Of a DNA stretch of 64,000 nt, positions 1-12,283 are shown piece after piece. Each line of letters opens with the position of its first letter. The stretch's first letter is position 1. A program made the translations under genes and the position numbers. This DNA is from Agelas oroides (lineage: Eukaryota > Porifera > Demospongiae > Agelasida > Agelasidae): positions 525,001-589,000 of the forward strand of contig OX422196.1 of the NCBI GenBank assembly GCA_949130485.1, in the 5' to 3' direction. The notes below the pieces were generated by a model. The model did not search any database and was not told where the DNA came from. It worked only from the letters and a program-made list of their open reading frames with translations.

Positions 1-3000
1 AGCACAAAGACAGTTGTCTGGGGGTCTGTACACTGCTCCAGAACAGACTCACACACCTGTAGCGTCAACTTCTCATCACCGAGTCCGTCTAGAACCTGTC
101 AGTGTTGCCATGGTTACATACAATGTCATGGGAGTCTACTGCCATCAGCTACTGCAACATGTGAGCATGTGGTGATGTCATAATGACATCATGATGCACT
201 CATAGGGCTACTTAGATGTATGTCTACAAACCTGTTGGGCAGCAATGGGATCAGGGGAATCCCCTTCCAAAAGGTCGAACAAGTAGTCCACTTCAATTTG
301 CTGCAGTCACATAATTAGCACATGGGAAAATGATGTGTGCGTGTGTGTGTGCGTGTGTGTGTGCGTGTGTGTGTGAGGCCCACCTGTGTAATGTTCTGTC
401 CAAGGCTGTGCACAGCAGACCATTTTCTAGCGAGATGAAAAGCCTTTGATTCCAACAGAATTCTGAGCACATAGTCTGGCCTTGATTCAGAGTCACTGGA
501 CAGGTCTGGCCACTTTCTCCAGGGGCTCCGAGCTGTCCGCCAGCGAGCGCTCACCGAAGGTAACGGACTTTTACAGCTCTCCATCACCTGAACGTACACC
601 TGCATTTTCTTAAGTTTCTTGCTGATAATGGGGAAGAGAGGGGAGGTGGATGGAATGTGATGGACACAGAAGCTCAGGAGATCCTCACAAATGTTTGCTG
701 GCCAGTTGCAGAGAGAAGCAAGAGTCAATCGAGCGGCCAGTTCTGGATCGGAAAGCTGAGACAGAAGAGCCACAGGATACATAACTGAAGGAGCAGGTTT
801 CGCTGGTTCCCCACCCTGTCCGAGGACCGAGACCTCACTACAGCTGTTCACGAAGGCACTGCTGATTGTCATATTGACATAAAACTGCACATTTTGCAAA
901 TGGTTGGCAGCTGGCTCTGATGAAAGGAACTGTACAGCCTCGTTCACCTTCTCAGCCTCAAGAAGAGTTCTCATGACAAAGCTGCAAGCATCTCCCAGTT
1001 CTTCACTCGGACTTGGTAGGGCAGCGAGCTTACGTAGGCTGACTGAAAACTCTCCACTCAACTTTCGGCCATTCTTTGAGGCAGCTGGTTTTGGTGGATC
1101 CCAGGGGATCAGGGATTCAAAGCTGGCGAGTCTTGTTACGAGATACTGTCGCATGGGAGGGAAGGAGGCAAAGTGTGAGAGGACATCCTCAAATTGTCTC
1201 CTCCATGGTTGTAAGGAGACATTTCTATTCTCGTACGGGAGAGAGCCTTTCCTCTGTGGAGGGGGAGGTTTTGGTTTTCCCCTGAGGCTCTGGATTATCG
1301 TCTTCTTTCCACCAGTTTCTCCATCCTGCTTTCCCCCACCTCCCTCCCCTTCTTCCTCCTCCTCCTCCTCTAAACCTGTTTTACCGGTTTTACCGGATAG
1401 TGGAGGGCAGAGTAGGTGCACAAGAGCTGCCAAGAGCAAAGATTGCTGCTTGACAAAAGCTAGTGTTTCTGGCGTGAAGGAATATGTAGCTGGGTCCTGC
1501 CAATCTTTCAAAGTGCTTTCAGCGGCCCTCTGTTTCTCCCTCTCCTCTCTCCTACTGGGCTTTCTTCTAGTGTTTGGTGAAGTTTTAGGTGACCTTTTGA
1601 CCCCAAAGTTGTACCCAAATTCGAGGCTATTGTTTCTGATGACCACCTTTAGTAAAGTTTTCTTTCCCTTTGCAGCGTCACTGGCGTCCAGCAATGGCTG
1701 GAGAAGGTCTGCCTGCTCCTTAGGAAGCCTTGAGTGAATGTACTTGATCAGAGCCAAGTCGGAGAGGTGGCTGGAGGTGTGTTCGCTCCAGATTGGCTTT
1801 ATGAGGTCGTCACGATGGTTGTAGAGCCATTGAGGCACAATGACCTCCTTTTTGGACAACTTGATAGTGATGTTTGAGCTCAGGAATTGGCTCTCGGATG
1901 CTCTGAGGGTTGTCACGAGATCTTCAGGGGTGAGGGCGACAGGAGCGGGGGAAGTCACTCTGCCATCGTGAACTACGAACAGGAGCCGTGGATCTGGGGA
2001 GGAGGGGGCATGCAGGGTCCAGGGGTCAGGCCGCACCGGCACTATTCTTGTCTTGAGGGAGGAGTCAGCCTTCCTGGTGAGGGTGGGCGGAGAGAGTCCT
2101 CGACGTAGGACAGTGTGGTGCAAATCGTAGCAGCTCACCAGACCAAGCTGGCCAATGTGGTACCCGACCCTCATGAAAAACGTGGACTGGACAATCTGGC
2201 TGGACTGCATTGTTGCCATGGTGATCCCATTCTCTCTAAGCATGCTCAGCTGGACAGCATCCTTTCCGCTAGGCTCCTCCCCTCCAGAAGTAGACGCACA
2301 CACCATCAAGGAATGCGCGTAAAGAAAGTTTGTGATATTGCTATAGAATGACATCTGCTTGGCGGGAGTGTCAAGGTCACCGAGGTCAATTGTGGCGAGT
2401 AGAGGAGTTTGGGCAATCAGTTTCTTCATTTCAGGGTTATCGTAAGCATTGATCAAATCTTCGGGTGTTACGAGGTCATCTTGTGCACGGGAGAGTAGGA
2501 GAGAGTCTGTGGGAAGAGAGGAGGGAGGGAGGGAGGGAGGAAGAGTGAAAAGGGATACACCTTCAGAGATCAGCTAGTTGGAGACTCACCTCTCAGAATG
2601 GCTATCAGTTTTGAGACCAGTTTGTGTGAGAAGCTGCAAGGGTTTGGGACTATGCCGGAAGCTTCCCCCTTGTTCAAGATAATCACAGCCGGGAAGGAGG
2701 GTTTTGGTGTCACTGTGTGCATTGTGTGTGCATGCATGCATGTTAGTTAAAATACATTTAAGTAACTCTTGCAAAGCCTTGTAAATGTGACTTGCTCGCC
2801 TTGCTTCTTATTGATGCCCTCCCTTTCCCCCCCTCCCTCCCTTTCCCCCCCTCCCTCCCTTTCCCCCTCCCCTCCCCTCCCCTCCCCTCCCCTCCCCTCC
2901 CCTCCCTCCCTCCCTCCCTCCCTCCCTCCCTCCCTCCCTCCCTCCCTCCCTCCCTCCCTCCCTCCCTCCCTCCCTCCCTCCCTCCCTCCCTCCCTCCCTC

Positions 3001-6000
3001 CCTCCCTCCCTCCCTCCCTCCCTCCCTCCCCCCCTCCTTACCTCGACCTCTCTCAATGGTACCAGTACCAGCAGCTATGTTGCTTGGTATCCAAGGGCAA
3101 CAGCACTTCACCAGTACCTCTACAATGCGCAGGTGGGGAAAGTCTTCCATCATGTGCTCAAGACGCTGCGGTTTGATACCCTGGTTGAAGACGAGACGTC
3201 CGAGGGTGTGTGTCGGGCTCTCTTGGAGGACTGCCAGGAGGAGGGAGGTTTCTGTATGTACTGTGCGTGTGTGTGTGTGTGAGTCATGAAGTCTGTATCA
3301 TCAGTGGTCCACAATGTAACTCACGATGGTTTCCTCCACCCAGACACTTCACCAACAGCTCCACCAGCTTAGAGAGGTAGCGACCAAACTGCCAGAGAAA
3401 GTTAACACTTGCCACACCCTCCAATGCCAGTGTCAACGAGCTAGAGGAGGAGCGGCGCATGAGGGAGCGCTCTCGAGGGGAGGTAGGGAAGGTGGGGGAG
3501 TGAGGGTTCGAATTCATTGCCCGCACGAGCTCATCAAAAATACTTCCGGAGAATCGTTGGTGTTTTCGGGAGGAAATTGGGTCTTCTGATTGAGCAGCTT
3601 GGGTCATTTCCACAAAGATGTCACTTCCTTCTTTCCCTTCTAGCTGGCCCTTGTCTAGCAGCTGTTTTAGTCTCTCTCGCGCCTCCTGGTAGGAGTCTGC
3701 GAACATCTTGGCATTCATGATTGAGGTCACCCGAAACTGGTGAGTGAAGGTGGTGAGAAGGGAGTGTGGGGAGGTGTGGGGCAGAGGGGGGAGTCCCTGG
3801 GTGGGTGGGGTCATACCAAGGACTGTAAAGTAGCCTGAAATGTCAGAGAAGGTTAGGAGGATGGAAAATGGTCCACGCAGTGACACGTCATGTGTCTGGG
3901 TCACCCTGGCGGGTTTTCTGTGCCCGAGGTCACCCCTCATGTGCAGAGTTTCGATAACAGCCTGACACCTGCCTGTAGCTATTTCGATAATTCTCTTAGC
4001 CACCTGTCCATCCACTTTGCTACTGCAGACAATGTCTAACATCACGAGCACCGGAACGTGTTCCACTAAGGTTTTCAGAAGCGCCGAATCCTGTGCTGCC
4101 TTCTCCAGCTGCTCGTCTCCGCTAAAGAGCATTTTGTTGATGGAAGTCGGAGCAAGGAGTCGGTGAAGGCTCTCCAAAGCGACAGAACTGTTTGTGGCAT
4201 TCATGATGGCCACTTGAAGGTTCATTTGTGTCCCAGAAGGCGGGATGTACAGAGTTGATTTTGCAGGGCTCGGGGCAATTGTAATAATTTCGCTTCCGGG
4301 AGTGAGGGAAGGAGATTGTCTTGGAGACGAGGAGTGAGATCTTTGGCCCATCTCCTGGCTAACCAACTCATACTGCTCAGAGAAGCGCACAAAGGCTTCT
4401 CCAAACTGTCCCTCCATTTTAAACATCTTGACCACCTCGCTTGCCCGCAGGTAGTTGGAGTGTTTGAGACACATTCGCAGGAGAGAGCCTGGAGAAGCAA
4501 GCATCTGGCACACGATGCTGTTCTTTGAGAACCCAGACTCCATCCTCTCCGACATTCTCCTCCGATGTTTCTTCACCATCGTTGTCTGTGAGCTGCGAGA
4601 TCGAAGTCTCTTCCTTTTTGTGGGATGTTCAGGTGATTTTTCCTCAACGTCTGCCTCCCAACCAATATCCTCTTTGAACTTCTCTTCAGTTACAGCTGGG
4701 TCCTGGGGACGCGATGTAGCTGGTTCCAGTGGCTTTTCACTCACGGTCACACCCTTAGGTTTCGCACTGCGTCTCTTGAACTGGGGGGAAGGTCTAAGGG
4801 GGCCGCTACCAGTTCTCTTGAATCCAAGTGTGGGTGTTGAGGTGGAGAGGAGAGAGGGGGAGGGAGCTCTGAGAGAGGGGGATATCTTACCAGTCAGGGT
4901 AGCCTTAGACATCACACTTGGCGGCCGTGAGCCGAAAGGTGCTAGCTGGTTTTGTGATTCAGGCTTTGATGGTGGTGGTTGCTTCTGCTGGGATGTCGAG
5001 CTTGATCCCTCTTCTTTTTGTGGAGGCTTGACCTCACCAGAGGCGCTAGGCCTCTTGGGCTTGCGTTTTTCCTTCTCCTTCTTCTCCTCTAGCTCCTCCT
5101 CCTCGCTGTCACTCAGCTCCGAGTCACTCTCCCCACTTGACATCTGCCTGACCCAGCCGCCCGATTTGGATGATGCTCCGGCATTGATGCCGTGTTTCGA
5201 AGACACAAGCTGCAACCTCCATCTTGCCTCGTTGATAAACTGCTCAAGTTTCGTGCTCCTTTGCTGCAGAGAGGGGGGGCTAATGGTGGATTTGATTGCT
5301 GAGGGGGGCAGGGTCGTGGTGTCACTTGACTCGACTTGTTGAGAAAGAACATATTTTGCGGCACGAAGCTCAAATAGGCAATCTTGAAGCATGTCTAGGA
5401 GATCGGATGCAACTTTTTCTCTGACCAGAAAACCGTGTTTGCTCTTAATCATGGCGATTGAGGAGATGATGGTAGATATGTCGCTGTCACTTCTTGTGAC
5501 GGAAGGACGTGAAAGAGTTTCCTGAGGGGTGTGGCTTCTTTTGGGGGTATTCCCCTCCGTATCTGCATCACCCACTTTCAGTTGCTTAATGTCGTCACTG
5601 GTGAGAAACAACATTGAAAATATGTTCTCAAGGATCTCGAGTCTGTAGTTGAGTGGAAACAGGAGTGAGAGGTACGCTTTGGCTCCGTGGAGCCTGTCGG
5701 TGACGTGCTGTGCGTAGCACTGGTTATAAAGGACAGATCTGTCAGGGGTAGCATCCCCGCTGGGTGTGGGTTTATCATCCAACGGAAGAGGTCCTTCTAC
5801 TGCAGTGGGCGTGTCTCCCATGTCAAGCTTCCTGACCACTTTAGAATGGCCGGCTTTAGGCTTCAGGGGCTGAAAGGTGTCGTCCATTTTCTCTGGTTCT
5901 TTCTCTAGTGGTTTACTTTTATCTGTGGAAGTCGGAAGGATGCCGCTTGCAAGCTGGACTGACGACCAAATCGCATCAAACACTAGCTTCATGATGCAGA

Positions 6001-9000
6001 AGCTGTGAAAGATGGCTATATCTCTCGTTTGTTCTGCCTTGAGTGCGGATGGTTGGAGACTTGGAAACTGCTTGTGGGGGGTAGTGAGGGGGGAGGGGGA
6101 GGTATCAGAGTCTAAGCGCCCAAGTTTGGTGGGAGTGGTTGAACGTGAGGGGGGTCGAGGGGGAGGGGTCGGAGAGGGGGAGGAGAAGGGTACACCTGGT
6201 TGCAGTTTTAGTATCTCCACAACTTCCAGAGAGTCCAGTGAGGCAAGGGGCGTGGAGTGATGAAGGACGTAGAGAACTGAATGGGACTCCAGCCCTTTGA
6301 ACATGTCCCCAGCTCTATGGATGGAGAGCGGAGGGGAAGGGGTTTGGAGGTGGGGCCTGGAGGGAGGAAGGGAGGGAGGGAGGGATGGAGGGAGGGATGG
6401 AGGGAGGGAGGGAGGGAGGGAGGGAGGGAGGGAGGGAGGGAGGGAGGGAGGGAGGGAGGGAGGGAGGGAGGGAGGGAGCATCAAGTGGGTCATGAGGCAT
6501 CATACCTGATACAACAGAACCAGTTGCATCAAGAGACAGGTAACACTTACCGCGCCTTTTCCAGGCACCACTGCACCAGCTCAACCTGAAAAGCAAGTTT
6601 GCAGCACCCGTTGAACAGGAGTGACTGGCGTACAGAGACCTAGAAGGAGGAAGTATACAGAAGAGGATCATGTTTTACTAGAACGACATGCTACTCAGAG
6701 CTCTAACTGTCATGGTGGTGGTCACCTCGCTGGGCCACAGAGTGTCCAGTAACTCTCTCCCACTGCCAGTGGCCGAGTATCGGTCCCAACTGAGGAGGAG
6801 GAGGAGGGGGCGGAGGGGAGCATGCTCCGGACGAGACATCAGCTGGGAGAGCTTGCCAAGCTCCCCAGTAAACACCAACTGCAGACCCTTGTCCTACAGG
6901 ACAATGTGTTTGTGCAAGGGGTGGGGGACACCATTTACAGAGGTTTGCAAGTAAGCTCTGTAGTTCTCTACAGCCTCATTCCCAGGCCTTCCCCGGCTCC
7001 AGCTTTTGATTGCATACTGCAAGCGATCAAAAACTGGAGGCGGGGAAGGCCTGGGAACGAGGGTAGTTCTCTACACGTACCACAACACTCTCCAGAGGAT
7101 GCTTCTTGTCGTAGAGTGCCTCGTAGAAGAGCTCCCTCCACTCCTCGCTATCACTCCTTTCCGAGACTCTCATCTTCAATCCTCCACTAGCCACACCCTC
7201 CTCAGTGGCCTGGTTAATACGTAGATACTCTTCCACCTCGTGCAGCCGGTTGATGAGAAAGGGAGTGGGGCGACCGAGGAGACAGGAGTAGATTCTGCCA
7301 ATTTCAAACGCAACGGTACACTCGGGACTGATCACATACGTAGACCGCAGTAGATCGAGGAAAACCCTGTCAATTTTCTTTTCTAATCTCGACATCTGTG
7401 GGGAGGGGTCAACCAGAGCCAAAAGGTCATAAACCTTGGCGATGAGGTTCTCACACTGTTTGTAAGTATTTCGCACTCCGCTGGTTGCATGGTCGGACTC
7501 ATACTGACTGTCGTAGGACGAGTCTGTCTCGAGATTTTCTGGAGCCTTCATCTGCTTGAGCATGTCCAAACAATCCATAATACCGTTGACGTAGGTGGAC
7601 TGTAAGGCTTCGTTGTTGGACAGGTAGTTGGTATCATTCTCCACCGTCATGCTCTTGATGAGGGCGTGGCTGAGGGCAGGGCTTAGGGTCATGGTGACAT
7701 CCTGGATAAAGGACAGTACAAGGGCAGGGAGAGTCGGGATTGGCTCGGAGCTTGCTTCAGGGATGCATAGGACGTGCACTGCATGGTAGCGACAGATCTG
7801 GCTCTGCAATGTGTGTGTGCATGTGTTTACAAAGTTCAATATCAGTGTCAACTCAAACAGGTCAAGTTTACATAAGAGAAACTAGCAGCTGCTTTATACC
7901 AATTGTCCAGGTTAAACCCTCTAATGGCTGTCAGAGCAAATAATGAAAATTTCCACAAACTATCGTCAAGAAATCTTCACCCTGGGAATCCACTGATGTG
8001 ACCTGAGAATCTTCTAATTATGAAGGTGAATGTGTTATGGTGTGTAGCGACTGAGAGGACAATGATTGTACATGAAAATTAACACAAACCAACTTCACTG
8101 TGCAGTGGCCATTTATAGCTTCATTCCTTCTTCATGTGGTTATGTGTACTGTAAGATGGTTGGTACCCTGGAAACAAGGCTAGCCGTCTATGAGCCCCTA
8201 TTGTGTTGCAGCCAATCAGCTAATGTATACAGTAGTACTAAGACAATACCAGATTGTAGTGATGTGATAGTATAGTTCCCTTTCTTCCTCTCTCTCTCTC
8301 TCTCCAAACTGCACACACTTACGGCAACGTGAGCTGAGAATGAGGTGAGTCCACGAGTTGTGTACAACAGCAAACGAAACTCAACCAACTTCTCCACGTA
8401 ACCAGGGAGACGGTCCTGCACACGATGTAACATGATAAATAGTTTCACTCGGCAGTGCCACATCTTAGCCTCGTTCCCAGACCTTCACTGCTTGCAGTAC
8501 TGCAGGCAACAAGATTGGAGAGGCCTGGGAACAAGGCTACGTGTATGTACCTCACCTCTTCATTACGAAAGAGGGCTTTGTATGTGTCCAGCGCCAGCCA
8601 TGAGAGGTGGTGAGGGGAGGGTATAGCATGGGACTCACTCCTGGTGCATGCGTGCATGCGTGTGACAAGGGTTGAGAGGAGGGAAGACTCTTACACTCGG
8701 TGAAATATGTGAGACATGATTTGTGGGCCCGAGACGAGCATGATTGAGCCGTCTAGAAATGCATGGTTTACGCATGTCAAAAATTCCGCCAAACATTAAA
8801 CAATGTTGTTACCATGTCTATGCATGCTTTTGCAAGAGCCAAAATATCACACCATGTAACAGCTGATTGGTTGGTTGATTGATTGATTGATCAATCCAAT
8901 CAACCAATCGATAATTATGCCACAACGGATTGACGGAACAAATTAACTACACAAGATGATCACCAGAAGCTGGCTGAGTCGAGGATGAGAATCTTGAGCA

Positions 9001-9205
9001 GCTCTCGGGTCCCGAGCCTGCTCCCGGGCCGTCCCGCCAAGCTGCTCAGATGCGCCCTAGCTGCCTCCCACTGACCGAGAGAAATGCTATTAAAAATGGC
9101 CGATTCCAGCTTCTTGTGTGTGTCTGCGCATCGCAGAGTGGAGCTCTTTCTTTCCTTTTCGTCGGTGAATGGATCCTTCGAACCGCTCTCCATCATGGCC
9201 TGCAT
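1..9205 (-). CDS. ZFYVE26: ZFYVE26 (spastizin), 5' two thirds; 3' end off window
   Basis: Large endolysosomal scaffold; in mammals spastizin acts with spatacsin and AP-5 in autophagic lysosome reformation. Exons on the minus strand, in order: 9205-8964, 8640-8556, 8415-8323, 7803-7081, 6893-6726, 6639-6551, about 6356 (or 6314) to 3325, 3251-3042, 2712-2590, 2506-384, 300-232 and 95 to beyond 1. Phases join through all of them, giving about 2350 residues. Family matches seen: SHSVLYVLHH, LEILENIFSMLFLTSDDI, NFLWQFGRYLSKLVELL, a CNWPANICEDLLSFCVHHI segment and a VCESVLEQCTD segment. All correspond to vertebrate ZFYVE26 upstream of its FYVE finger, which must lie to the left. Start: the first ATG after an in-frame GTG run, followed 9 nt later by ATG ATG. 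A long Ser/Pro/Lys-rich insertion makes this part longer than the human counterpart (about 1600 residues). The start of the 3-kb exon is ambiguous between two in-frame acceptors. Confidence 0.93.
2820..3040. repeat. (CCCT)n microsatellite at a ZFYVE26 5' splice site
   Basis: Near-perfect CCCT tetranucleotide tract preceded by CCCCT and CCCTTT variants. In the sense (minus) direction of ZFYVE26 it reads GGGA and begins about six bases inside the intron, directly after the donor of the exon ending at 3042. Spurious long ORFs of Pro-Ser-Leu or Gly-Arg-Glu repeats arise from it. Confidence 0.97.
6361..6478. repeat. (GGGA)n microsatellite at a ZFYVE26 3' splice site
   Basis: GGGA tract on the plus strand. 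In ZFYVE26 sense it is a CCCT polypyrimidine run that ends at the acceptor (…CTCCAG) of the 3-kb exon starting at 6356; an alternative in-frame acceptor lies 42 bases further on. Confidence 0.95.
6973..7063. mobile_element. short palindromic element (MITE/foldback-like) with direct-repeat flanks
   Basis: A 91-bp near-perfect inverted repeat. One end reads CCTCATTCCCAGGCC and the other GGCCTGGGAACGAGG, with an AT-rich centre. It is flanked on both sides by the 12-bp direct repeat TAGTTCTCTACA (6961-6972 and 7064-7075), the signature of an insertion. It sits in a ZFYVE26 intron, less than 20 bp from the donor at 7081. Confidence 0.85.
8466..8539. mobile_element. short palindromic element, second copy
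   Basis: Begins TAGCCTCGTTCCCAGACC and ends GGCCTGGGAACAAGGCTA, with a short core. It has the same termini as the 6973-7063 copy and lies in the ZFYVE26 intron between exons 2 and 3. No clear target duplication was seen. Confidence 0.75.
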
Positions 9206-9304
9206 GATCAGTGGGGGCGTGGTTACTTTCGGTACCGTCACATGACTTTTGAAGGGGCGGGGCTTTTGATAGCTGGTAGTATAGTATAGTGTAGCAGAAA
9301 TTAG
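9206..9304. promoter_or_regulatory. divergent promoter between ZFYVE26 and SLC46-like transporter 1
   Basis: Only 99 bp separate the two start codons, which point away from each other. The interval holds GTCACATGAC (9237-9246), an E-box resembling the lysosomal CLEAR element and the MITF M-box, and GC-rich boxes (GGGGGCGTGG, GGGGCGGGG). No TATA box is evident. Shared regulation of the two genes is inferred. Confidence 0.65.
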
Positions 9305-11633
9305 ATGGAGTCTAAGGCTATGGAGAGATCCACGGAGACGAGAGCAAGCTCCGTGGAGTCTGTTTCAGCGTCGTGCAGCACGGTACGCGTTTCAGACAGT
9401 GGAGACTGGCAAGCGACTTTGGAAGAAAATATATCTGCCGCTAGCGTTGTATCCTTCAGCGCTTTCAATCCGTGGCGGTGGTACCTCGCCTTCCGCCGTG
9501 CAAAGGTTATTACGATAGAGCCCGTCGTCTTCTTGTACATGCTTGCCGTGTACCTAAATTCATCTCTGACCTCTCAGTACTACGTTTGGAGGTTTGGAAA
9601 GCAAGCACTTACGAACACGTCCTTTCCAAGTGCACAAAATCTTTCTTTCTGCATGAACTCCAGTGAACTGGACCTGTATGGCGGAAATGGAACTGCAGAT
9701 GGTGTTCAGACTTCTTCAAGACACTTACTAATTTTCACAAGACTGGCTCATGATCTGCTGTCTATATTTACTGCACTGCTCCTTGGGCCATTTTCTGATC
9801 ATTATGGAAGAAGGTTTATCATATATTTCGTTACAATCGGTGCAATCCTGCAGGGACTTATGTCTATTGCAGTAATACACTTTGAACTGAATATCTACTT
9901 CTTTGTTCTGATCAGTGCAGTTAGTGGGATCACAGGTGGATATGCTAGCATTCTCACCGCAACTATGGCCTACATTGCTGACGTCAGTTCACCAAGGTGG
10001 CGCACCTTTCGAATTGGACTTGTGGAGTCGATGGTGTTTTTTTCTGGAGCTGTAGGACAGGGCATTTCTGGCTACTGGTTGGCTGAACTGAATTGTTCAT
10101 ACACACCTCGGCTGTGGCTGTTTACAGCCTGCAATGCTGTAGTTATACTTTACACCTTAATTTTCCTACCTGAGTCAATTACTTATAAAGAAAGAAAACG
10201 AACGGCAGGTCGTACTTCTTGTTGTAAAAATCTTGTTCAGGGACTCAGAATGTATTTCTGTGGACTGAAATATTCAACATGGAGGCTCTGGGCAGCGCTA
10301 ATTGCCGTGAGTGCTGTGGTGGCAAACTTGACCGGCTCTCAAGCAATAAGTACTCTCTTCTTCCAAGCCTCACCGCTTGAGTGGGACCCTGGTGAAATTG
10401 GTGCTTACCAGGCTGTCAACATGGCCACACATGGAGTGGTACTAGTGCTTCTTCTCCCTGTCTTTGTTGGGATTAAGTTCCCAGATGCTCTTATCGCCAT
10501 TGTCGGTCTCACTTTCAGTGCTGGGATGAACATATTCACAGGTTTTGTCAACCAGTCATGGCAGATGTTTGTAGGTATGAATGCTTGTACGTTGTTGGTG
10601 TGCAGCCAGTCATTTTCCTCACCACAATTTTTTTTTTCTCACAGTCTGTGCACTTTCGTCAGTGGAGTCGGTAACTATCCCCAGTGTCAGAGGGATTTTG
10701 TCTAAACTAGTAGCTGCACAGGACCAAGGTTAGTAAAGCTTGTTGCACAGGACCAAGGTTAGTAAAGCTTGTTGCACAGGACCAAGGGTAGTAAAGCTTG
10801 TTGCACAGGACCGAGGTTAGTAAAGCTTGTTGCACAGGACCGAGGTTAGTAAAGCTTGTTGCACAGGACCGAGGTTAATAAAGCTTGTTGCACAGGACCA
10901 AGGTTAGTAAAGCTTGTACACATGAGATAGCGGTTCCCATCTCTCAGTGTAGCTGACCTGGTCTTGTCTAAGACATATTTTGCACAGAAAATGATGTTGT
11001 ATAACACCTAGATTAACAGAGAGATGTGGTTCATTGGTTGTTTATGTTGCAGGTTACTTTTGTGGGTTAGCGTAGCCTTGTTCTGAGACCCTCTGCACCT
11101 CCAGTTTTTGATCACAAACTGCATATTTTCAAAATCTGGATTTGCAGAAGGCTAGGTCTGGGAACAAGGCTAGGTTAGGTGAGCATGACAGACTCATCGT
11201 GGCCAACTCTTCATTTATCCAGGTGCACTTTTTTCTGTTGTTGCATCTGCTGAAGTGCTAGCCGCAGCTGTGGCCATGATTGTGTACCCATATGTCTATC
11301 CCTTGACCCTCAAAGACGTGCTCAAGTCAGGAACTCTGTACATCTTGCTGGCAATTCTCTGTATCATTCCAGCATCACTCCTACTGTAAGTTACCATGGC
11401 AATACTCTAAATTTAGAGTGTATGACTAAACAATGTTCTTCTCCCATTCTAGGTTACTTCTGTTTTGTCGGAAGTATCAGAGAGACCCCAACACCACAGA
11501 TGACTCTTCTTCGAATCTTGAGTGGCCACGTGCATCACGTATTGGAGACTCTGAACGAGATAGCTTAATGGGTGATTTCTTGTGTAGCTCTGATGCATAT
11601 GGAACCATTTTAGCAGAAAGCATAAATTCATAA
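9305..11633 (+). CDS. SLC46-like major facilitator transporter 1
   Basis: Twelve-TM MFS protein of the proton-coupled folate / SLC46 type, 565 aa. Exons: 9305-10574, 10645-10728, 11223-11385 and 11453-11633; phases close exactly. An N-terminal cytosolic stretch of about 65 residues precedes TM1 (VVFLYMLAVYL). Motif A is GPFSDHYGRRF between TM2 and TM3. The TM1-2 loop has several Asn-X-Ser/Thr sites, as in SLC46 members. Exon 2 encodes a conserved segment ending SKLVAAQDQG that is shared with the two neighbours. The cytosolic tail has ERDSLM, an acidic dileucine-type signal suggesting endosome/lysosome sorting. The 5' splice site of exon 2 is the first copy of a 29-bp tandem repeat. Substrate unknown. 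Confidence 0.9.
10714..10918. repeat. 29-bp tandem repeat spanning a 5' splice site
   Basis: About seven copies of a 29-bp unit containing CACAGGACCAAG followed by GTTAGTAAAGCTTG. The first copy is the real end of transporter-1 exon 2 plus its donor (exon/intron junction 10728/10729); later copies repeat exon end and donor within the intron. The few substitutions (accaagg, accgagg, accaagggta) show moderate age. Confidence 0.95.
11073..11172. mobile_element. short palindromic element, copy in transporter-1 intron
   Basis: A 100-bp imperfect hairpin with TAGCCTTGTTC at the left and GGGAACAAGGCTA at the right. The words GGTTAG flank both sides. It lies between exons 2 and 3 of transporter 1. 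Confidence 0.7.
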
Positions 11634-12283
11634 ATGAATATTATATGTCATTTCTAATAGGAAGTACCAATATTAGATCATTGATGTACTGTTTACAGTG
11701 CACTCTCAAAGTACACAATGCTAATAGAGTCACATGATTGTAGAGTTGCTAAGATACGCAGATGACTGCAGGCGCTAGGCACAGCCATGCAGGCACACAG
11801 TTCAAAGTTCAAACCTTGCAGTACTTGCATCCCAGTGAGGGTGTGGGCTGGTGAGCTATTAGTTAAGGATATGCCACTGGGTACACCATATGTAATAATA
11901 TAGAAGAGTGTGTGTGTGTGAAGGGTGGGCTGGGTCACTTCCCATAATTGACTAATATGTAACTGCAATTATGTTTTGGGGTAATTTACTCCCAATTGAT
12001 AGGCAGCTCATAATTTCACATCGATCCTGTAAAGTCTGTCCAAATAATCCATGTATATATAAATAATATAATACATGACATAGATAGATAATATAATAAA
12101 TTAATAATATAAATATATAATACATGTATAGTTTTGTAATAATAATATATGGATTGACACTGTATACACTTCACAATATTATAATCCACAAACAACAACA
12201 TAACACGACATCATAGCAACACAGAAGATGGTTATTGTAAACTTCTTGGGAGTCCAATGCACACAGAGGAAATCCAAACATAA
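11634..12283. other. intergenic, convergent 3' ends of transporters 1 and 2
   Basis: AT-rich spacer between the stop codons of two converging genes. It includes a run of ATA/TAA-rich sequence around 12050-12180. No coding pattern or RNA gene was recognised. Confidence 0.7.

Noticed and set aside
1076..2351. Plus-strand ORFs opposite ZFYVE26 exons
   Set aside because: Shadows of a conserved minus-strand coding exon; no independent homology.
2758..3289. Long ORFs of PSLPPSLP or GGREGGRE repeats (also near 6300, 19100, 22100, 30650, 43990)
   Set aside because: They are translations of (CCCT)n, (GGGA)n or GAGAGGGG microsatellites in several frames on both strands; no codon bias or homology.
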